NCBI GenBank assembly: GCA_040367435.1
Contig: BAABWY010000005.1
Location: 62,001 to 126,000, forward strand
From: Hyphomicrobiales bacterium 4NK60-0047b
Lineage (GTDB): Bacteria > Pseudomonadota > Alphaproteobacteria > Rhizobiales > HXMU1428-3
DNA length: 64,000 bases
Direction: 5' to 3'
Part shown: one piece after another, positions 45,893 through 55,629 of the stretch
Layout of the letters: every line of letters starts with the position of its first letter
Position numbering within the stretch: the first letter of the stretch is position 1
Notes under the pieces: model-generated
The model's database searches: none
What the model saw: the letters and a program-made list of their open reading frames with translations, nothing else
What the model was told of the DNA's origin: nothing
Position numbers and translations under genes: made by a program

Positions 45893-48442
45893 TTATGCGG
45901 CATTACTCTTCTTTTCGTCAAGAGAGCTTTTATCACTGCCTGTTCCTGTCTGTTTAACGGGGAGTGAAATTGTAATGGTTGTACCCATACCTTCATGTGA
46001 GTTTAAATTAACAGTGCCATTATGAGCTTCAACCAGGTTTTTTACGATTGAAAGCCCAAGGCCTGCTCCTCGATGGTTCGAGCCACGAGACTTGCTCTCG
46101 AACCGATCAAATACCGAACTTTGCTCAGCTTCAGGAATACCACAGCCACTATCGATCACAGCAATTTGGATCTGGTCTTTACGTTTTTTTGCAGAGACGC
46201 TGACCTTAGCACCTTCATCTGTGAAACCAACTGCGTTGCTTAACAAATTATACAATACCTGACTGATACGTTTGCTATCAACCTCAAAGTCTCCAATGTT
46301 TTTGGGGAGGTCAATTTTCAGATCGACCTCTTCTTTATCATATTGTTTTTGCAAACGTTCAGTTGCATTATCTATGACATCTTTAACTTTCACAGTTTCA
46401 ACATTCAAATCCAGACCACCTGCATCGATGGTTGCCAAGTCAAGGATATCGTCAACAATGGCTAGCAAACTATCTGATGAATTGCGAATATCACTTAAAT
46501 ATTCGCTTTGTTTTTCATTTAGATCGCCGCTGGTTTTGGCGCTCATTAGTTCGCTAAATCCAATGATATTAGTGAGAGGTGATCTTAATTCATATGATAC
46601 ATGTGAAATAAAGGTGTTTTTAAGGTTGTCGGCTGCGACCAGTGCTTCGTTGCGTTCACGCAGAACGCGCTCCATGCGGCGATGAACTGTGACGTCGCTA
46701 TATGTTAGCAATGTTGCTCCGTCTGGCAATGGTGAAGACGTATATTCAATAATTTTACCATCAGGCCTCGTCAGTTCGGCCGTTTGTCTATCACGGCGAT
46801 CACTAATTGAGGTCACAGCACTATGAACATCATCCCACGATGCATCATCGAGTAACGTGCGACATTTATAAATCACATCATCTATGTGAGGAACATTTTT
46901 CAAAAACTCTTTGTCTAGGCCCCAGATTTTTGCAAAAGCTGGATTAAAGAGGCGCAAACGACCATCGGTTGAAAACACTGCAACGCCTTCAGCAAGATTA
47001 TCCAAAGTTTCTCTTTGGACGCCGATTAATTCATTATAGCGGCTTTCCATTGCAAAGCGCTCTGTCACATCATCATATAAATGTGTGACGCCGCCGTCAG
47101 AACGTTGTTCGCTCATGACTTGAATGGTACGACCATCTGGTAAGTGCCACCATTCTTCATGATTTTCCTGAGATTGATACACTTTCAATTGACTCTCGCG
47201 CCAAGCATTATAATCAGCTTCTTCCGGCAGACGGCGCATAGAACTTAGCTTGTCTAGAATTTCACCTTCTTCTGGCCCGGTATCCAACCAGTTTTGGTCT
47301 AAGCCCCACAGTTCAACATAAGCTTCATTGCAAAAGGTTAGTCTTTGGTTGCCGTTAAAGATTGCGGTCGCAGTTGCCACTCTATTCAGGGTTTTTGTGT
47401 GAGCTTCAATGAGATTTTCTAACTGACCTTCAGCACTTTCAACAGCTCCCATATCAATGGCAAGGCCGGCACTTCCCTCGACGAGTGGGATGGCAACAGC
47501 ATCAAATGTCCGCTGCTTTCCTGCAACAATCGTATGAAAACGTTCTGAAAAACTTTGGTTGTTTTCTATTGTTTCTGCAACAGCTTTTCTTTGGCGTTGC
47601 TCGAGCAATTCTATTTGCCGTGATTTAATATCATCCAGGTTCACGGCACCGACATGATCCATGTATGATTTATTGACCCATGTTAGCTTGCCTATTTCAT
47701 CTCGAAACCAAACGGGCATAGGAAGAGCATTTAGCAATGAATGTTGCGCTTCAACGAGCTGAGTTAGGCTGCGGCGATGCTCGTAGATGTTTGCGATTTC
47801 GCTCGCGCTACCTGCAATATTTCTTAATCTTAAAATAGGTGTACCACCAGCTGAGCGGCCGTCAGCTTCAAGATGATGGCCTGTTAAGGTTCTGCTGGTT
47901 AAAGTAAAGGCACTGCCATCACGAAAAAGCCCCTCAAGCTTATTGCGCAATTCTATGGCTGAGGGTAACTCAAGCCATTGATCAAAATAAAGAGTTTCTG
48001 AAAAATGGAAAGGAATACCTGTATCTGTATCCAATGTGTGAATGATCAGGTTTGGCTCGCCTTTTTCGTCCCATAACATTAAAAGTTGCGGCTCAGCCTT
48101 TAACATAGCTTGTGCTAAATTCAATTCCTGGCGGATCAGACCAACGTCTTTTTTTGCTCTTTCACGCTCTGTTTGAGCTGATTTTTGTGTTTGAATGGCA
48201 TAAAAAGAGATTACAGCTGAAAAAACCAGGGCCCCTAAACTCAAGATCACAGCTAAGAAATCCCAAGAATTGAATAAAGGCGATCCTTCTAGACCAGAAA
48301 TTTGCGCAGCCCAAATAGCAAGACCAACAAAAGCAGCACTTACAACAATTAATGGCAATATATGCCCAAATTGCGGGAGTGCGCTCCCAAGATTTTGCAT
48401 TTTATTTTTTAGATTATCTTTTGCTTGCATAAGACCCTGCAT
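45893..48442 (-). CDS. divL: DivL-like PAS-domain histidine kinase homologue with Tyr in place of His
   Basis: 849 residues. Two N-terminal membrane helices (about 20-38 and 50-72), then several PAS-like domains (about 130-560; LLNALPMPVWFRDEIGKLTW, GVAVFSTDGRLRLFNPAFAK). The dimerisation box reads FISHVSYELRSPLTNIIGFS; the usual phospho-accepting His is Tyr617. The ATPase domain is intact: LYNLLSNAVGFTDEG, VIDSGCGIPEAEQ, GAGLGLSIVKNLVEAHNG. Tyr at this place defines DivL, which binds phospho-signal partners DivK and CckA to control CtrA and the cell cycle rather than acting as an ordinary kinase. ATG 48442. Confidence 0.88.
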   Translation of the reverse strand: MQGLMQAKDNLKNKMQNLGSALPQFGHILPLIVVSAAFVGLAIWAAQISGLEGSPLFNSWDFLAVILSLGALVFSAVISFYAIQTQKSAQTERERAKKDVGLIRQELNLAQAMLKAEPQLLMLWDEKGEPNLIIHTLDTDTGIPFHFSETLYFDQWLELPSAIELRNKLEGLFRDGSAFTLTSRTLTGHHLEADGRSAGGTPILRLRNIAGSASEIANIYEHRRSLTQLVEAQHSLLNALPMPVWFRDEIGKLTWVNKSYMDHVGAVNLDDIKSRQIELLEQRQRKAVAETIENNQSFSERFHTIVAGKQRTFDAVAIPLVEGSAGLAIDMGAVESAEGQLENLIEAHTKTLNRVATATAIFNGNQRLTFCNEAYVELWGLDQNWLDTGPEEGEILDKLSSMRRLPEEADYNAWRESQLKVYQSQENHEEWWHLPDGRTIQVMSEQRSDGGVTHLYDDVTERFAMESRYNELIGVQRETLDNLAEGVAVFSTDGRLRLFNPAFAKIWGLDKEFLKNVPHIDDVIYKCRTLLDDASWDDVHSAVTSISDRRDRQTAELTRPDGKIIEYTSSPLPDGATLLTYSDVTVHRRMERVLRERNEALVAADNLKNTFISHVSYELRSPLTNIIGFSELMSAKTSGDLNEKQSEYLSDIRNSSDSLLAIVDDILDLATIDAGGLDLNVETVKVKDVIDNATERLQKQYDKEEVDLKIDLPKNIGDFEVDSKRISQVLYNLLSNAVGFTDEGAKVSVSAKKRKDQIQIAVIDSGCGIPEAEQSSVFDRFESKSRGSNHRGAGLGLSIVKNLVEAHNGTVNLNSHEGMGTTITISLPVKQTGTGSDKSSLDEKKSNAA

Positions 48443-48540
48443 CAGCTTTTATTTGCGAATCAATTTTTAATTTACACGCTTAACAAGGCCACACTCAAAT
48501 AAAGAGCTCTCTTTTCATTGGCTTACACACAGTAAGTTCT

Positions 48541-48925
48541 CTCTCACGGGCTATTTCTCTGCCAGGGCGGCAGAAATCTGTTTTCTCTCACGGCTATTCT
48601 ATGAGCTGAAGCTCATAGGCCTCCGAGGGGCGGCGCTTGCACCGGACGCCTCTGGCGTCATGTCCCTCAACCAGAAAAAGGTTGAGCTCCTTCTTCATAT
48701 AGAGAGGTTGTCATTTGCTCTCACGGGCTATTTCTCTGCCAAAGCGGCAGAAATCTGTTTTCTCTCACGGCTATTCTATGAGCTGAAGCTCATAGGCCTC
48801 CGAGGGGCGGCGCTTGCGCCGGACGCCTCTGGCGTCATGTCCCTCAACCAGAAAAAGGTTGAGCTCCTTCTTCATATAGAGAGGTTGTTATTTGCTCTCA
48901 CGGGCTATTTCTCTGCCAAAGCGGC
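48541..48925 (+). repeat. Family B, 177 bp tandem duplication (two full units and part of a third)
   Basis: CTCTCACGGG starts at 48541, 48718 and 48895, giving a constant 177-base period. Each unit has a mini-hairpin (CTGCC/GGCAG in the first), a second CTCTCACGG, the stem CTATGAGC TGAA GCTCATAG, CCTCCGAGGGGCGG, GACGCC TCT GGCGTC, and CTCAACC/GGTTGAG, then CTCCTTCTTCATATAG. The two units differ at only a few bases, so the duplication is recent. The rest of 48443-49026 shows no gene. Confidence 0.93.
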
Positions 48926-49026
48926 GAGACTTTCGAAAGGCTGTATTTTTGTGGGTGAGGATATTGTTTTGCAGGAAACTGCTGTCGCAGGCTTCTTCTT
49001 AAAGCCCGCGACAGCTATATGTAGTC

Positions 49027-50430
49027 TTAGTAGCGGTAGTGTTCTGGCTTATAAGGGCCTTTAACTTCCACACCAATATATTCAGCTTGCTCTTGTGACA
49101 ATTCAGTTAATTTCACACCTAGTTTTTCAAGGTGTAAGATCGCAACTTTTTCGTCTAAGTTTTTAGGCAAGACATAGACTTCGTTTTTGTACTTGTCATT
49201 GTTGTCCCACAGCTCGATTTGAGCCAACACTTGGTTGGTAAAGGAGGCACTCATTACAAAACTTGGGTGACCTGTTGCACATGCCAAGTTTACCAAACGA
49301 CCTTCAGCTAAGAGGATAAGGCGTTTTCCATCAGGAAATTCAATTTCGTCAACTTGTGGCTTCACATTGTGCCACTGTAGGTTTTTCAATGCTGCGACCT
49401 GAATTTCACTATCAAAGTGACCAATGTTAGAAACAATTGCACGGTCTTTCATTTGGCGCATATGCTCGATGGTGATAACGTCTTTATTACCGGTTGTTGT
49501 TACAAAGATATCACCTTCAGCTGCAACATCTTCCAATGTATTAACTTCATAGCCCTGCATAGCAGCTTGCAGCGCACAAATTGGGTCAATTTCAGTCACG
49601 ATAACACGTGCACCCTGACTACGAAGACTTTCAGCAGAGCCTTTACCCACATCACCAAAACCACAAACCACAGCTACTTTACCAGACATCATAACATCTG
49701 TTGCACGTTTAATACCATCAACCAGGCTTTCGCGGCAGCCGTAAAGGTTATCAAACTTAGATTTGGTCACACTGTCATTTACGTTGATAGCTGGGAATGG
49801 TAAACGGCCTTGCTCAACCATTTGATAAAGACGGTGAACGCCTGTTGTGGTTTCTTCTGATACACCTTTGATGGCATCTCTTTGTTTTGCGAACCAACCT
49901 GGGCTTTGCTCCAGGCGCTTTTTAATGGTTGCGAAAAGAACTTCTTCTTCTTCATTGCCAGGCTTATCTAGTACTGAAATATCTTTTTCGGCTTCTGCAC
50001 CTAGAATGATATAGATTGTTGCGTCTCCACCATCATCAAGGATCATGTTAGATGTACCACCATCTGACCAATCAAAGATTTTGTCGATGAAGTTCCAGTA
50101 TTCTTCAAGAGTTTCGCCTTTATGTGCGAAAACTGGGATGCCTTCTTTTGCAATGGCAGCAGCTGCATGATCTTGCGTTGAGAAAATGTTGCATGATGCC
50201 CAACGAATGTCAGCTCCCAGCGCTTTTAATGTTTGAATAAGAACAGCTGTTTGAATGGTCATGTGCAAAGACCCTGAAATACGTGCGCCTTTTAATGGCT
50301 GAGCTTCGTTATACTCTTCACGTACGGCCATTAGACCTGGCATTTCAGTTTCTGCGATTGCAATTTCTTTATATCCGAAATCAGCCAAGCTGATATCTGC
50401 GACTTCATAATCTGTAAATTCGGTCATCAC
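49027..50430 (-). CDS. ahcY: Adenosylhomocysteinase (SAH hydrolase)
   Basis: 467 residues. Hydrolyses S-adenosylhomocysteine to homocysteine and adenosine. [56 protein letters not shown]-binding [31 protein letters not shown] and the C-terminal [10 protein letters not shown], which completes the active site. Long proteobacterial form with the extra insertion (about 150-190). AGGAC precedes the ATG. Family A repeats fill the upstream spacer; I saw no SAH riboswitch. Confidence 0.97.
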   Translation of the reverse strand: MMTEFTDYEVADISLADFGYKEIAIAETEMPGLMAVREEYNEAQPLKGARISGSLHMTIQTAVLIQTLKALGADIRWASCNIFSTQDHAAAAIAKEGIPVFAHKGETLEEYWNFIDKIFDWSDGGTSNMILDDGGDATIYIILGAEAEKDISVLDKPGNEEEEVLFATIKKRLEQSPGWFAKQRDAIKGVSEETTTGVHRLYQMVEQGRLPFPAINVNDSVTKSKFDNLYGCRESLVDGIKRATDVMMSGKVAVVCGFGDVGKGSAESLRSQGARVIVTEIDPICALQAAMQGYEVNTLEDVAAEGDIFVTTTGNKDVITIEHMRQMKDRAIVSNIGHFDSEIQVAALKNLQWHNVKPQVDEIEFPDGKRLILLAEGRLVNLACATGHPSFVMSASFTNQVLAQIELWDNNDKYKNEVYVLPKNLDEKVAILHLEKLGVKLTELSQEQAEYIGVEVKGPYKPEHYRY

Positions 50431-50462
50431 TCGTCCTTTAGTTAAGCTGTTTTTGCCATTTT

Positions 50463-50656
50463 TGTGCTTCAGTTGCCCACTAGCAACCGCATTTTGTGCT
50501 TCAGTTGCCCACTAGCAACCGCATTTTGTGCTTCAGTTGCCCACTAGCAACCGTATTTTGTGCTTCAGTTGCCTTTTCTTTGCTTCAGATGCTCACTCGG
50601 CACCTGCAAGAAGCAACTGCATTTCTGTGCACCAGTTGCCCACAAAGCAACCGCAT
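50463..50656 (+). repeat. Family A hairpins, three tandem, one nested, one more
   Basis: Three copies of TGC TTCA GTTGC CCACTA GCAAC C GCA (34-base period; the third ends CGTA). Then a nested copy: GTTGC, CTTTTCTTTGCTTCA, inner GATGC/GCACC (one mismatched pair), GCAAGAA, GCAAC. A last copy GTTGC CCACAAA GCAAC is at 50635-50651. The block lies 33 bases upstream of the ahcY start, in its leader or promoter. To the right CCCAAAA/TTTTGGG (50663-50686) and GGCTTT/AAAGCC (50698-50715) may end the ptsH transcript. Confidence 0.88.
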
Positions 50657-50809
50657 AGCTAACCCAAAACCTAATTCGCTTTTGGGTAGAACGCTCTGGC
50701 TTTTATGCTAAAGCCTTATAATGCGGTCTTAGGAAAAGAGCAAGAGGGATATAAAGAAAGTTTTATATGTTATTTATACGGAGTATTTCACAAGATGCTC
50801 CTTAGAGCT

Positions 50810-51091
50810 TTATTCACCCTCATGAAATTTGGCTTCAATCAGGCTAATTAGAGCTTTTAAAGCTTCATCGCCTTCAGGGCCTTTGGCTTCAATTACAATT
50901 GACGACCCTTGAGAAGCTGCAAGCATCATTAACCCCATAATGGAACTTCCGCCCACTGTTTGTCCATCTTTGGTCACATCAATTTCAGCATTATATTGGC
51001 CAGCACACTTAACAAAGGCTGCAGATGCTCTGGCATGTAGCCCTTTTTTATTGCAAATAGTTACTTCTGCAATCATTGACTGATCTGTCAT
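50810..51091 (-). CDS. ptsH: HPr phosphocarrier protein
   Basis: 93 residues. ICNKKGLHARASAAFVKCAG holds the phospho-accepting His19; the regulatory serine lies in GGSSIMGLMMLAASQGSSI, the target of HPr kinase encoded nearby. With EIIA and HprK it forms the regulatory PTS branch of alphaproteobacteria, not a sugar transporter. 240 bases separate it from the EIIA gene. Confidence 0.93.
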   Translation of the reverse strand: MTDQSMIAEVTICNKKGLHARASAAFVKCAGQYNAEIDVTKDGQTVGGSSIMGLMMLAASQGSSIVIEAKGPEGDEALKALISLIEAKFHEGE

Positions 51092-51332
51092 TTTTTCTTC
51101 CCTCTCCCATCTTAAAACTTTTTTGAAAAGGCACTCCCCAGTGTTCCTCTTTAAAAATGGCTTATTTGCCGCGATATCAGATGGTTTAATTCTTCATTTC
51201 TTGCGAATTTATAGAGCAAACTCATTGCGTTGTGCCTCTCATGATTTCCAGCACTCACAAGCTATTGTAATATAAGTTTATTCTTTTCTTTTGTGATTTA
51301 ATGTTTCTTCGACAACTTCATGATTTTTATTA

Positions 51333-51734
51333 TTATTTATCGCTTAAAACATGACTTGCTATTGAAATGTATTTTCTACCTGCTTCTTGGGCTTTTAAGA
51401 TTACATCTTCAATGTTATTTTCATTTCGAAGGCTTGCCAATTTAATTAGCAAAGGTAAATTTACCCCCGCTATCACTTCAATTTTAGCATGATCCATAAT
51501 TGAAATTGCTAAATTTGATGGTGTGCCACCAAACATGTCGGTTAACAACACAACCCCGTCATTATTATCTACGCGGCCAATAGCATCAATGATGTCTTTA
51601 CGGCGCATCTCCATATCATCGTCAGGGCCAATAGATACAGTTTCTAAATTATCTTGAGGACCAACAACGTGCTCCAGCGCGGCTCTAAATTCTTCCGCCA
51701 GTCTCCCATGGGTGACAATAACAAGACCAATCAT
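51333..51734 (-). CDS. PTS IIA component, mannose-type
   Basis: 133 residues from ATG at 51734; a TTG at 51746 in frame is less likely because GGGA then lies inside it. MIGLVIVTHGRLAEEF with the phospho-accepting His9, VLLTDMFGGTPSNLAI typical of the EIIA-Man fold. In alphaproteobacteria this protein accepts phosphate from HPr and affects regulation. hprK is upstream on the same strand. Confidence 0.9.
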   Translation of the reverse strand: MIGLVIVTHGRLAEEFRAALEHVVGPQDNLETVSIGPDDDMEMRRKDIIDAIGRVDNNDGVVLLTDMFGGTPSNLAISIMDHAKIEVIAGVNLPLLIKLASLRNENNIEDVILKAQEAGRKYISIASHVLSDK

Positions 51735-51894
51735 TATTTTTCCCAAATAACCTTTTTCAAATGACTACCATTTTCTTTTATTTATTGAGATGCCAACATC
51801 TTCAAAAGATTACATTGTCTATGATTGGGGCCGCTGGCAAGTTATTTTGTTTCATTCTTATCAATTTTTTATGAGATTTGATAAAATGCCGCTT

Positions 51895-52359
51895 TTAATT
51901 ACTGAGGATCAAATTTAATTTATTCAGGACTGAGGCTTCAAAAGGGTCAAGGAAAAAGAGTGGGACAACATGCCCTTCGATTATTTCAATTTCATTGCCT
52001 TCGTCAGGTAAGCGTTCGATTTCATAGTGTTTTTTGAGTTTTATAACAAAATCTATTGGGCTTTTCTCTAAATAATCAAACGTTTTAATTCCCAAATGCC
52101 TGACCTCCAAAAGTCCTTTTAGAGCTTTGGGGGCCTGACCATATAATGTTTTTTGATGTTTGGCCGTTTCACCAATTATTTCAACCTGATCATCTGCAAC
52201 AAGGTGAGCAGAGTTTTTTTCTGAAACAAAGGGTGATGGTGGCATGATCAGACGAAGAGCCAGATCTGATTTTCCTGCTGCAGATGGCCCCAGCAAAAGA
52301 ACACCTTTGCCGTTAATATTGATGAGAGTTCCATGTTGAATGGTTTTATGAATTGTCAT
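51895..52359 (-). CDS. hprK: HPr kinase/phosphorylase, short alphaproteobacterial form
   Basis: 154 residues, only the catalytic domain. P-loop VLLLGPSAAGKSDLALRLI, ADDQVEI, and the HprK signature LLEVRHLGIKTF, then FFLDPFEASVLNKLN. The N-terminal domain of Gram-positive enzymes is absent, as in rhizobia. It phosphorylates the HPr serine. It overlaps the end of chvG by 14 bases, so it is translated from the chvG mRNA; this links envelope sensing with PTS control. Confidence 0.92.
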   Translation of the reverse strand: MTIHKTIQHGTLININGKGVLLLGPSAAGKSDLALRLIMPPSPFVSEKNSAHLVADDQVEIIGETAKHQKTLYGQAPKALKGLLEVRHLGIKTFDYLEKSPIDFVIKLKKHYEIERLPDEGNEIEIIEGHVVPLFFLDPFEASVLNKLNLILSN

Positions 52360-54199
52360 CTTGTTTCAATTTATGGATAGCTGGTAACTCGATTACAAAC
52401 CGTGCGCCTAAAGGTGGGCGGCTGCCGATTTGTTCTCTTGTTTCTGTTTGCGGTTGGCCTGGTAGGCTATATCTATTTTCAGCTTTGATCGTTCCTTTAT
52501 GAGCGGAAATAATTTGCTGAGAGATGCTTAGTCCCAAGCCAGAGTTCTTGCCAAATTCTTCACCTTCTGGCCGATCAGTATAAAAACGTTTGAAGATCTT
52601 GTCTAAATGTTCGGGTGGAATACCAGGTCCTTCATCATCAACGAAAAGAATAATTTTTCCGTCTTTTCGTCTTGCCGTTACCCAAACATCCCCATCATCT
52701 GGAGAAAAAGACAAAGCATTTTCCAGCAAGTTAATGAGAACCTGACCCAGTCGGCTATCATGGCCTCGGAGTAAATAGGCCCGCTCATCAGTGGCTTGGA
52801 AAACTTGCAACTTTACATCGGTTTTATTGCTTCGATGAATGTCGTTAAATACATTTAATGTTCCTTCCAGAACATCTTTGATATTTAAAATGTCTGTATC
52901 TTCTCTGGCTAGTTCGGCATCAAGACGCGAGGCATCAGAGATATCACTAATTAAGCGATCTAATCTTTTCACATCATTTTGGATAATATCAACCAGGCGT
53001 GTGCGTTGTTCATCCGTTTTAACTAATTCCAATGTTTCTGCAGCGCTGCGCAGTGAAGTTAATGGATTTTTTAATTCATGAGCCACATCTGCGGCAAAAC
53101 TCTCAATAGCATCTAATCTTCTATAGAGTGCTGCGGTCATTTCACGAAATGAGCCAGAAAGCTGGCCGATTTCGTCATTTCTATCTGTGTAATCAGGGAT
53201 TTCTTCTCTTGCTTTGATACTCTCGCCAACTCGTTTAGCAGCAGCTGACAATCTGCGCATTGGCAATGCGATATATCTTGTTAGAAAGAGAGAGGTGAGT
53301 AAGCTCACACCAAATGCCAGAAATGCAAGACGTAATATGGCGCGTCTTTCATTGCGAATGGTTTGTTCTACCCCTCCGCCTTTAGTTGAGAGCAATAGGA
53401 CACCTAGAACACGGCGTAACCTTCTGATTGGCACAGCAACGGAGACAATATGTTTTCCCTCTGTTGTGACGCGAACCATTGGTGTTGCAGCGCCCGCGCT
53501 TGCAGCGCCAACTTCATCGTAAACTTTTCCATCACCAATTGGATCTTCTTTATAGATAGGCAAGTCACTATAAAACAGCACGCGCTTGAAAGCTTGTTCT
53601 ATGCGGGAATAGAAACTTTTATCTTCGTTCCCATTCTGGTTATTCTGAGATTTTGGTTGTAGACCACCAGAATAAAGCCTTTGGCTATCAATAATCAATG
53701 TTTGATCAGAATCGTAAATTCTCGCTCGTGTACCAGTTGGTTGAACCAACCTTCTTAATATTGGCGCAACTCTCTCAGGATCAATTGGGAACTCAAGTGA
53801 TGTAAAAGCATCTCCTGCGATAAAGGGCGCGTCGGCACCTGTTTCCAACAAACTATCTGGATCTACGATGATTTGGTCTGTATCTGCTGTGGCAGAAGCG
53901 GCTATCGCTCCAGCGATAATTTCACCTTGGGTTTGAAGGCTTTCAACTTTTGCACCGATCAAGCCGGCGCGCAATTGATTGAGGTATAAGATGCCCAGCA
54001 TCAAAAACACGAGCGCAATCATATTTGAAATAAAGATTGTGCGACCAAGCGTTGAAAAATTCAAGCTTGAGCGAAACGCTGAGCGGAGGCGTACAAGGAT
54101 TTTTTTTAATGTCATAAGGTAAGATTGACTGCTTGTTGGAGACAGAGACTTTATTGAATTTACAACTGTTTCTGGCTGCCACTTTTTACTCTGTGACAT
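52346..54199 (-). CDS. chvG: Sensor histidine kinase ChvG
   Basis: 617 residues. Two membrane helices (about 55-73 and 283-303) enclose a large periplasmic sensor domain. HAMP follows (ALPMRRLSAAAKRVGESIKA), then the H-box FAADVAHELKNPLTSLRSAA with the phospho-His, and the ATPase motifs LINLLENALSFSPDDG, VDDEGPGIPPEHL, NSGLGLSISQQIISAHKG. Partner of ChvI in acid/envelope stress sensing (ExoS in Sinorhizobium). Order chvI-chvG-hprK is conserved. Confidence 0.94.
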   Translation of the reverse strand: MSQSKKWQPETVVNSIKSLSPTSSQSYLMTLKKILVRLRSAFRSSLNFSTLGRTIFISNMIALVFLMLGILYLNQLRAGLIGAKVESLQTQGEIIAGAIAASATADTDQIIVDPDSLLETGADAPFIAGDAFTSLEFPIDPERVAPILRRLVQPTGTRARIYDSDQTLIIDSQRLYSGGLQPKSQNNQNGNEDKSFYSRIEQAFKRVLFYSDLPIYKEDPIGDGKVYDEVGAASAGAATPMVRVTTEGKHIVSVAVPIRRLRRVLGVLLLSTKGGGVEQTIRNERRAILRLAFLAFGVSLLTSLFLTRYIALPMRRLSAAAKRVGESIKAREEIPDYTDRNDEIGQLSGSFREMTAALYRRLDAIESFAADVAHELKNPLTSLRSAAETLELVKTDEQRTRLVDIIQNDVKRLDRLISDISDASRLDAELAREDTDILNIKDVLEGTLNVFNDIHRSNKTDVKLQVFQATDERAYLLRGHDSRLGQVLINLLENALSFSPDDGDVWVTARRKDGKIILFVDDEGPGIPPEHLDKIFKRFYTDRPEGEEFGKNSGLGLSISQQIISAHKGTIKAENRYSLPGQPQTETREQIGSRPPLGARFVIELPAIHKLKQDDNS

Positions 54200-54259
54200 T
54201 TAATCTGTTCCTTAATTAAGGCTTTTTAAAAACTCCAACAGCATCTTTGTACACTAAAA

Positions 54260-54296
54260 CTGTGTCTTTAAAACATTGTTATGATTAAAGACACAG
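54260..54296 (-). terminator. Hairpin between chvI and chvG (possible attenuator)
   Basis: A perfect 12 bp stem, CTGTGTCTTTAA and its complement, with a 13-base loop. On the minus strand it is followed by TTTTAG, a short T-run. It lies 39 bases past chvI and upstream of chvG, so it could lower chvG expression relative to chvI. Confidence 0.65.
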
Positions 54297-54335
54297 CTAA
54301 AGATTAAAGGCCAGTTTTTTTCACGCTTTTAAGTT

Positions 54336-55040
54336 TTAAGCGTTTTTTTCTTTGAAGCGATAGCCAACACCATAGAGTGTTTCGATCACATCAAAATTAT
54401 CATCAACGACTTTGAATTTTTTGCGAAGACGTTTGATATGGCTGTCAATTGTTCTGTCATCGACATAGACTTGATCATCGTAAGCTGCATCCATTAATGC
54501 GTCACGGCTTTTTACAACTCCTGGGCGCTGCGCCAAAGATTGAAGGATCAAAAATTCTGTTACTGTTAGTGTGACCGGTTTATTGTCCCAATTGCAGGTA
54601 TGGCGCTCTTCATCCATCACCAAAAGACCGCGCTCAAGTATATTGCTTGCATCTTGTTTGACTGGCTCAATGGCTCTGGCAGCTGAACGGCGCATAATGG
54701 CTTTCACACGCTCTAGAAGTAGTCTTTGTGAAAATGGCTTTTTGATATAATCATCTGCGCCCATTTTCAAACCAAAGAGTTCGTCTATTTCTTCATCTTT
54801 CGATGTGAGGAAAATAACTGGCAATTCAGATTCTTGGCGCAGCCGGCGCAGCAATTCCATGCCATCCATCCTAGGCATTTTAATATCCAGAATAGCAAGA
54901 TCAGGTGGCTCGCTTGTTATGCCTTCCAGGCCTGAGGCCCCATCATTATAAGTGCGAACAAGATACCCTTCCGTTTCAAGAACTATACGGAGAGATGTAA
55001 GGATATTTCGATCATCATCTACAAGTGCTACTGTTGGCAT
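54336..55040 (-). CDS. chvI: Response regulator ChvI
   Basis: 234 residues from the ATG at 55040 ([20 protein letters not shown]). A TTG ten codons upstream opens the longer frame, but the ATG fits the family and has AAGG upstream. Receiver domain with phospho-Asp in [14 protein letters not shown] (Asp52), [20 protein letters not shown], then an OmpR-type winged helix ([48 protein letters not shown]). Regulates envelope and symbiosis-type genes in rhizobia; divergent from pckA. Confidence 0.94.
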   Translation of the reverse strand: MPTVALVDDDRNILTSLRIVLETEGYLVRTYNDGASGLEGITSEPPDLAILDIKMPRMDGMELLRRLRQESELPVIFLTSKDEEIDELFGLKMGADDYIKKPFSQRLLLERVKAIMRRSAARAIEPVKQDASNILERGLLVMDEERHTCNWDNKPVTLTVTEFLILQSLAQRPGVVKSRDALMDAAYDDQVYVDDRTIDSHIKRLRKKFKVVDDNFDVIETLYGVGYRFKEKNA

Positions 55041-55070
55041 ATTTATTAGGGCCTTATTGTTATTGCTCAA

Positions 55071-55629
55071 ATTTTATCTTTAAAACACATTCCGCGATAA
55101 GGTCTTTTTATGAAGATATTAAGGCAGCGCTTTAAAGTCGCCCTGAATGTTAATGCTTTTCAACTGAAAGGCAATGATATTGACGCGAATTCCTTGTGTA
55201 TGAATTGTGAGTTAGGCGATAATCTGGCAAGTTTGATACTTTTTTCTATTTTCTTTGCCTAAAATTTAATCTTCTCTTTGCTTTGTCCCATATTTTTTTC
55301 AACACCTAATTATGTTTAACTTCACCTTCTTTTTGGTACTTTTCTCGCTCTTTTATATGGGTTAAAGAAAGGCTTGCTCCACTTTTAAAATGGGAATATG
55401 TCGATTTTTTCGCCAAGAATGCCTTAATTTTGTTAAAATGACGCTACTTTACACAATTCGTGGGTTGAACATTTTGTTCCTGTAGAATAGTAAATTGGCT
55501 GAGGCATTTGTCATATATTTGAAATATAGCTTGCCCTTTTGGAAACAGAGTGAAAAATTGGTACATGGCCTTAGATTAGTGCCACCCAATTTTAAAGTAA
55601 CAAATATCCATTTTAGGAGTTGATTTGTC
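55071..55629. other. Divergent chvI/pckA spacer
   Basis: About 560 bases without a credible gene, AT-rich. It must hold the promoters of both genes. I saw no clear hairpin or known operator. AGGAG at 55614-55618 is the pckA ribosome site. Confidence 0.5.

Noticed and set aside
48660-49064. 134-codon open frame on the + strand
   Set aside because: It consists of the 177 bp B repeat read through, so its amino-acid repeats mirror the DNA repeat; it also overlaps the end of ahcY.
50431-50700. SAH or SAM riboswitch before ahcY
   Set aside because: The leader is filled by family A hairpins; I could not find a known riboswitch core. A covariance search would settle it.
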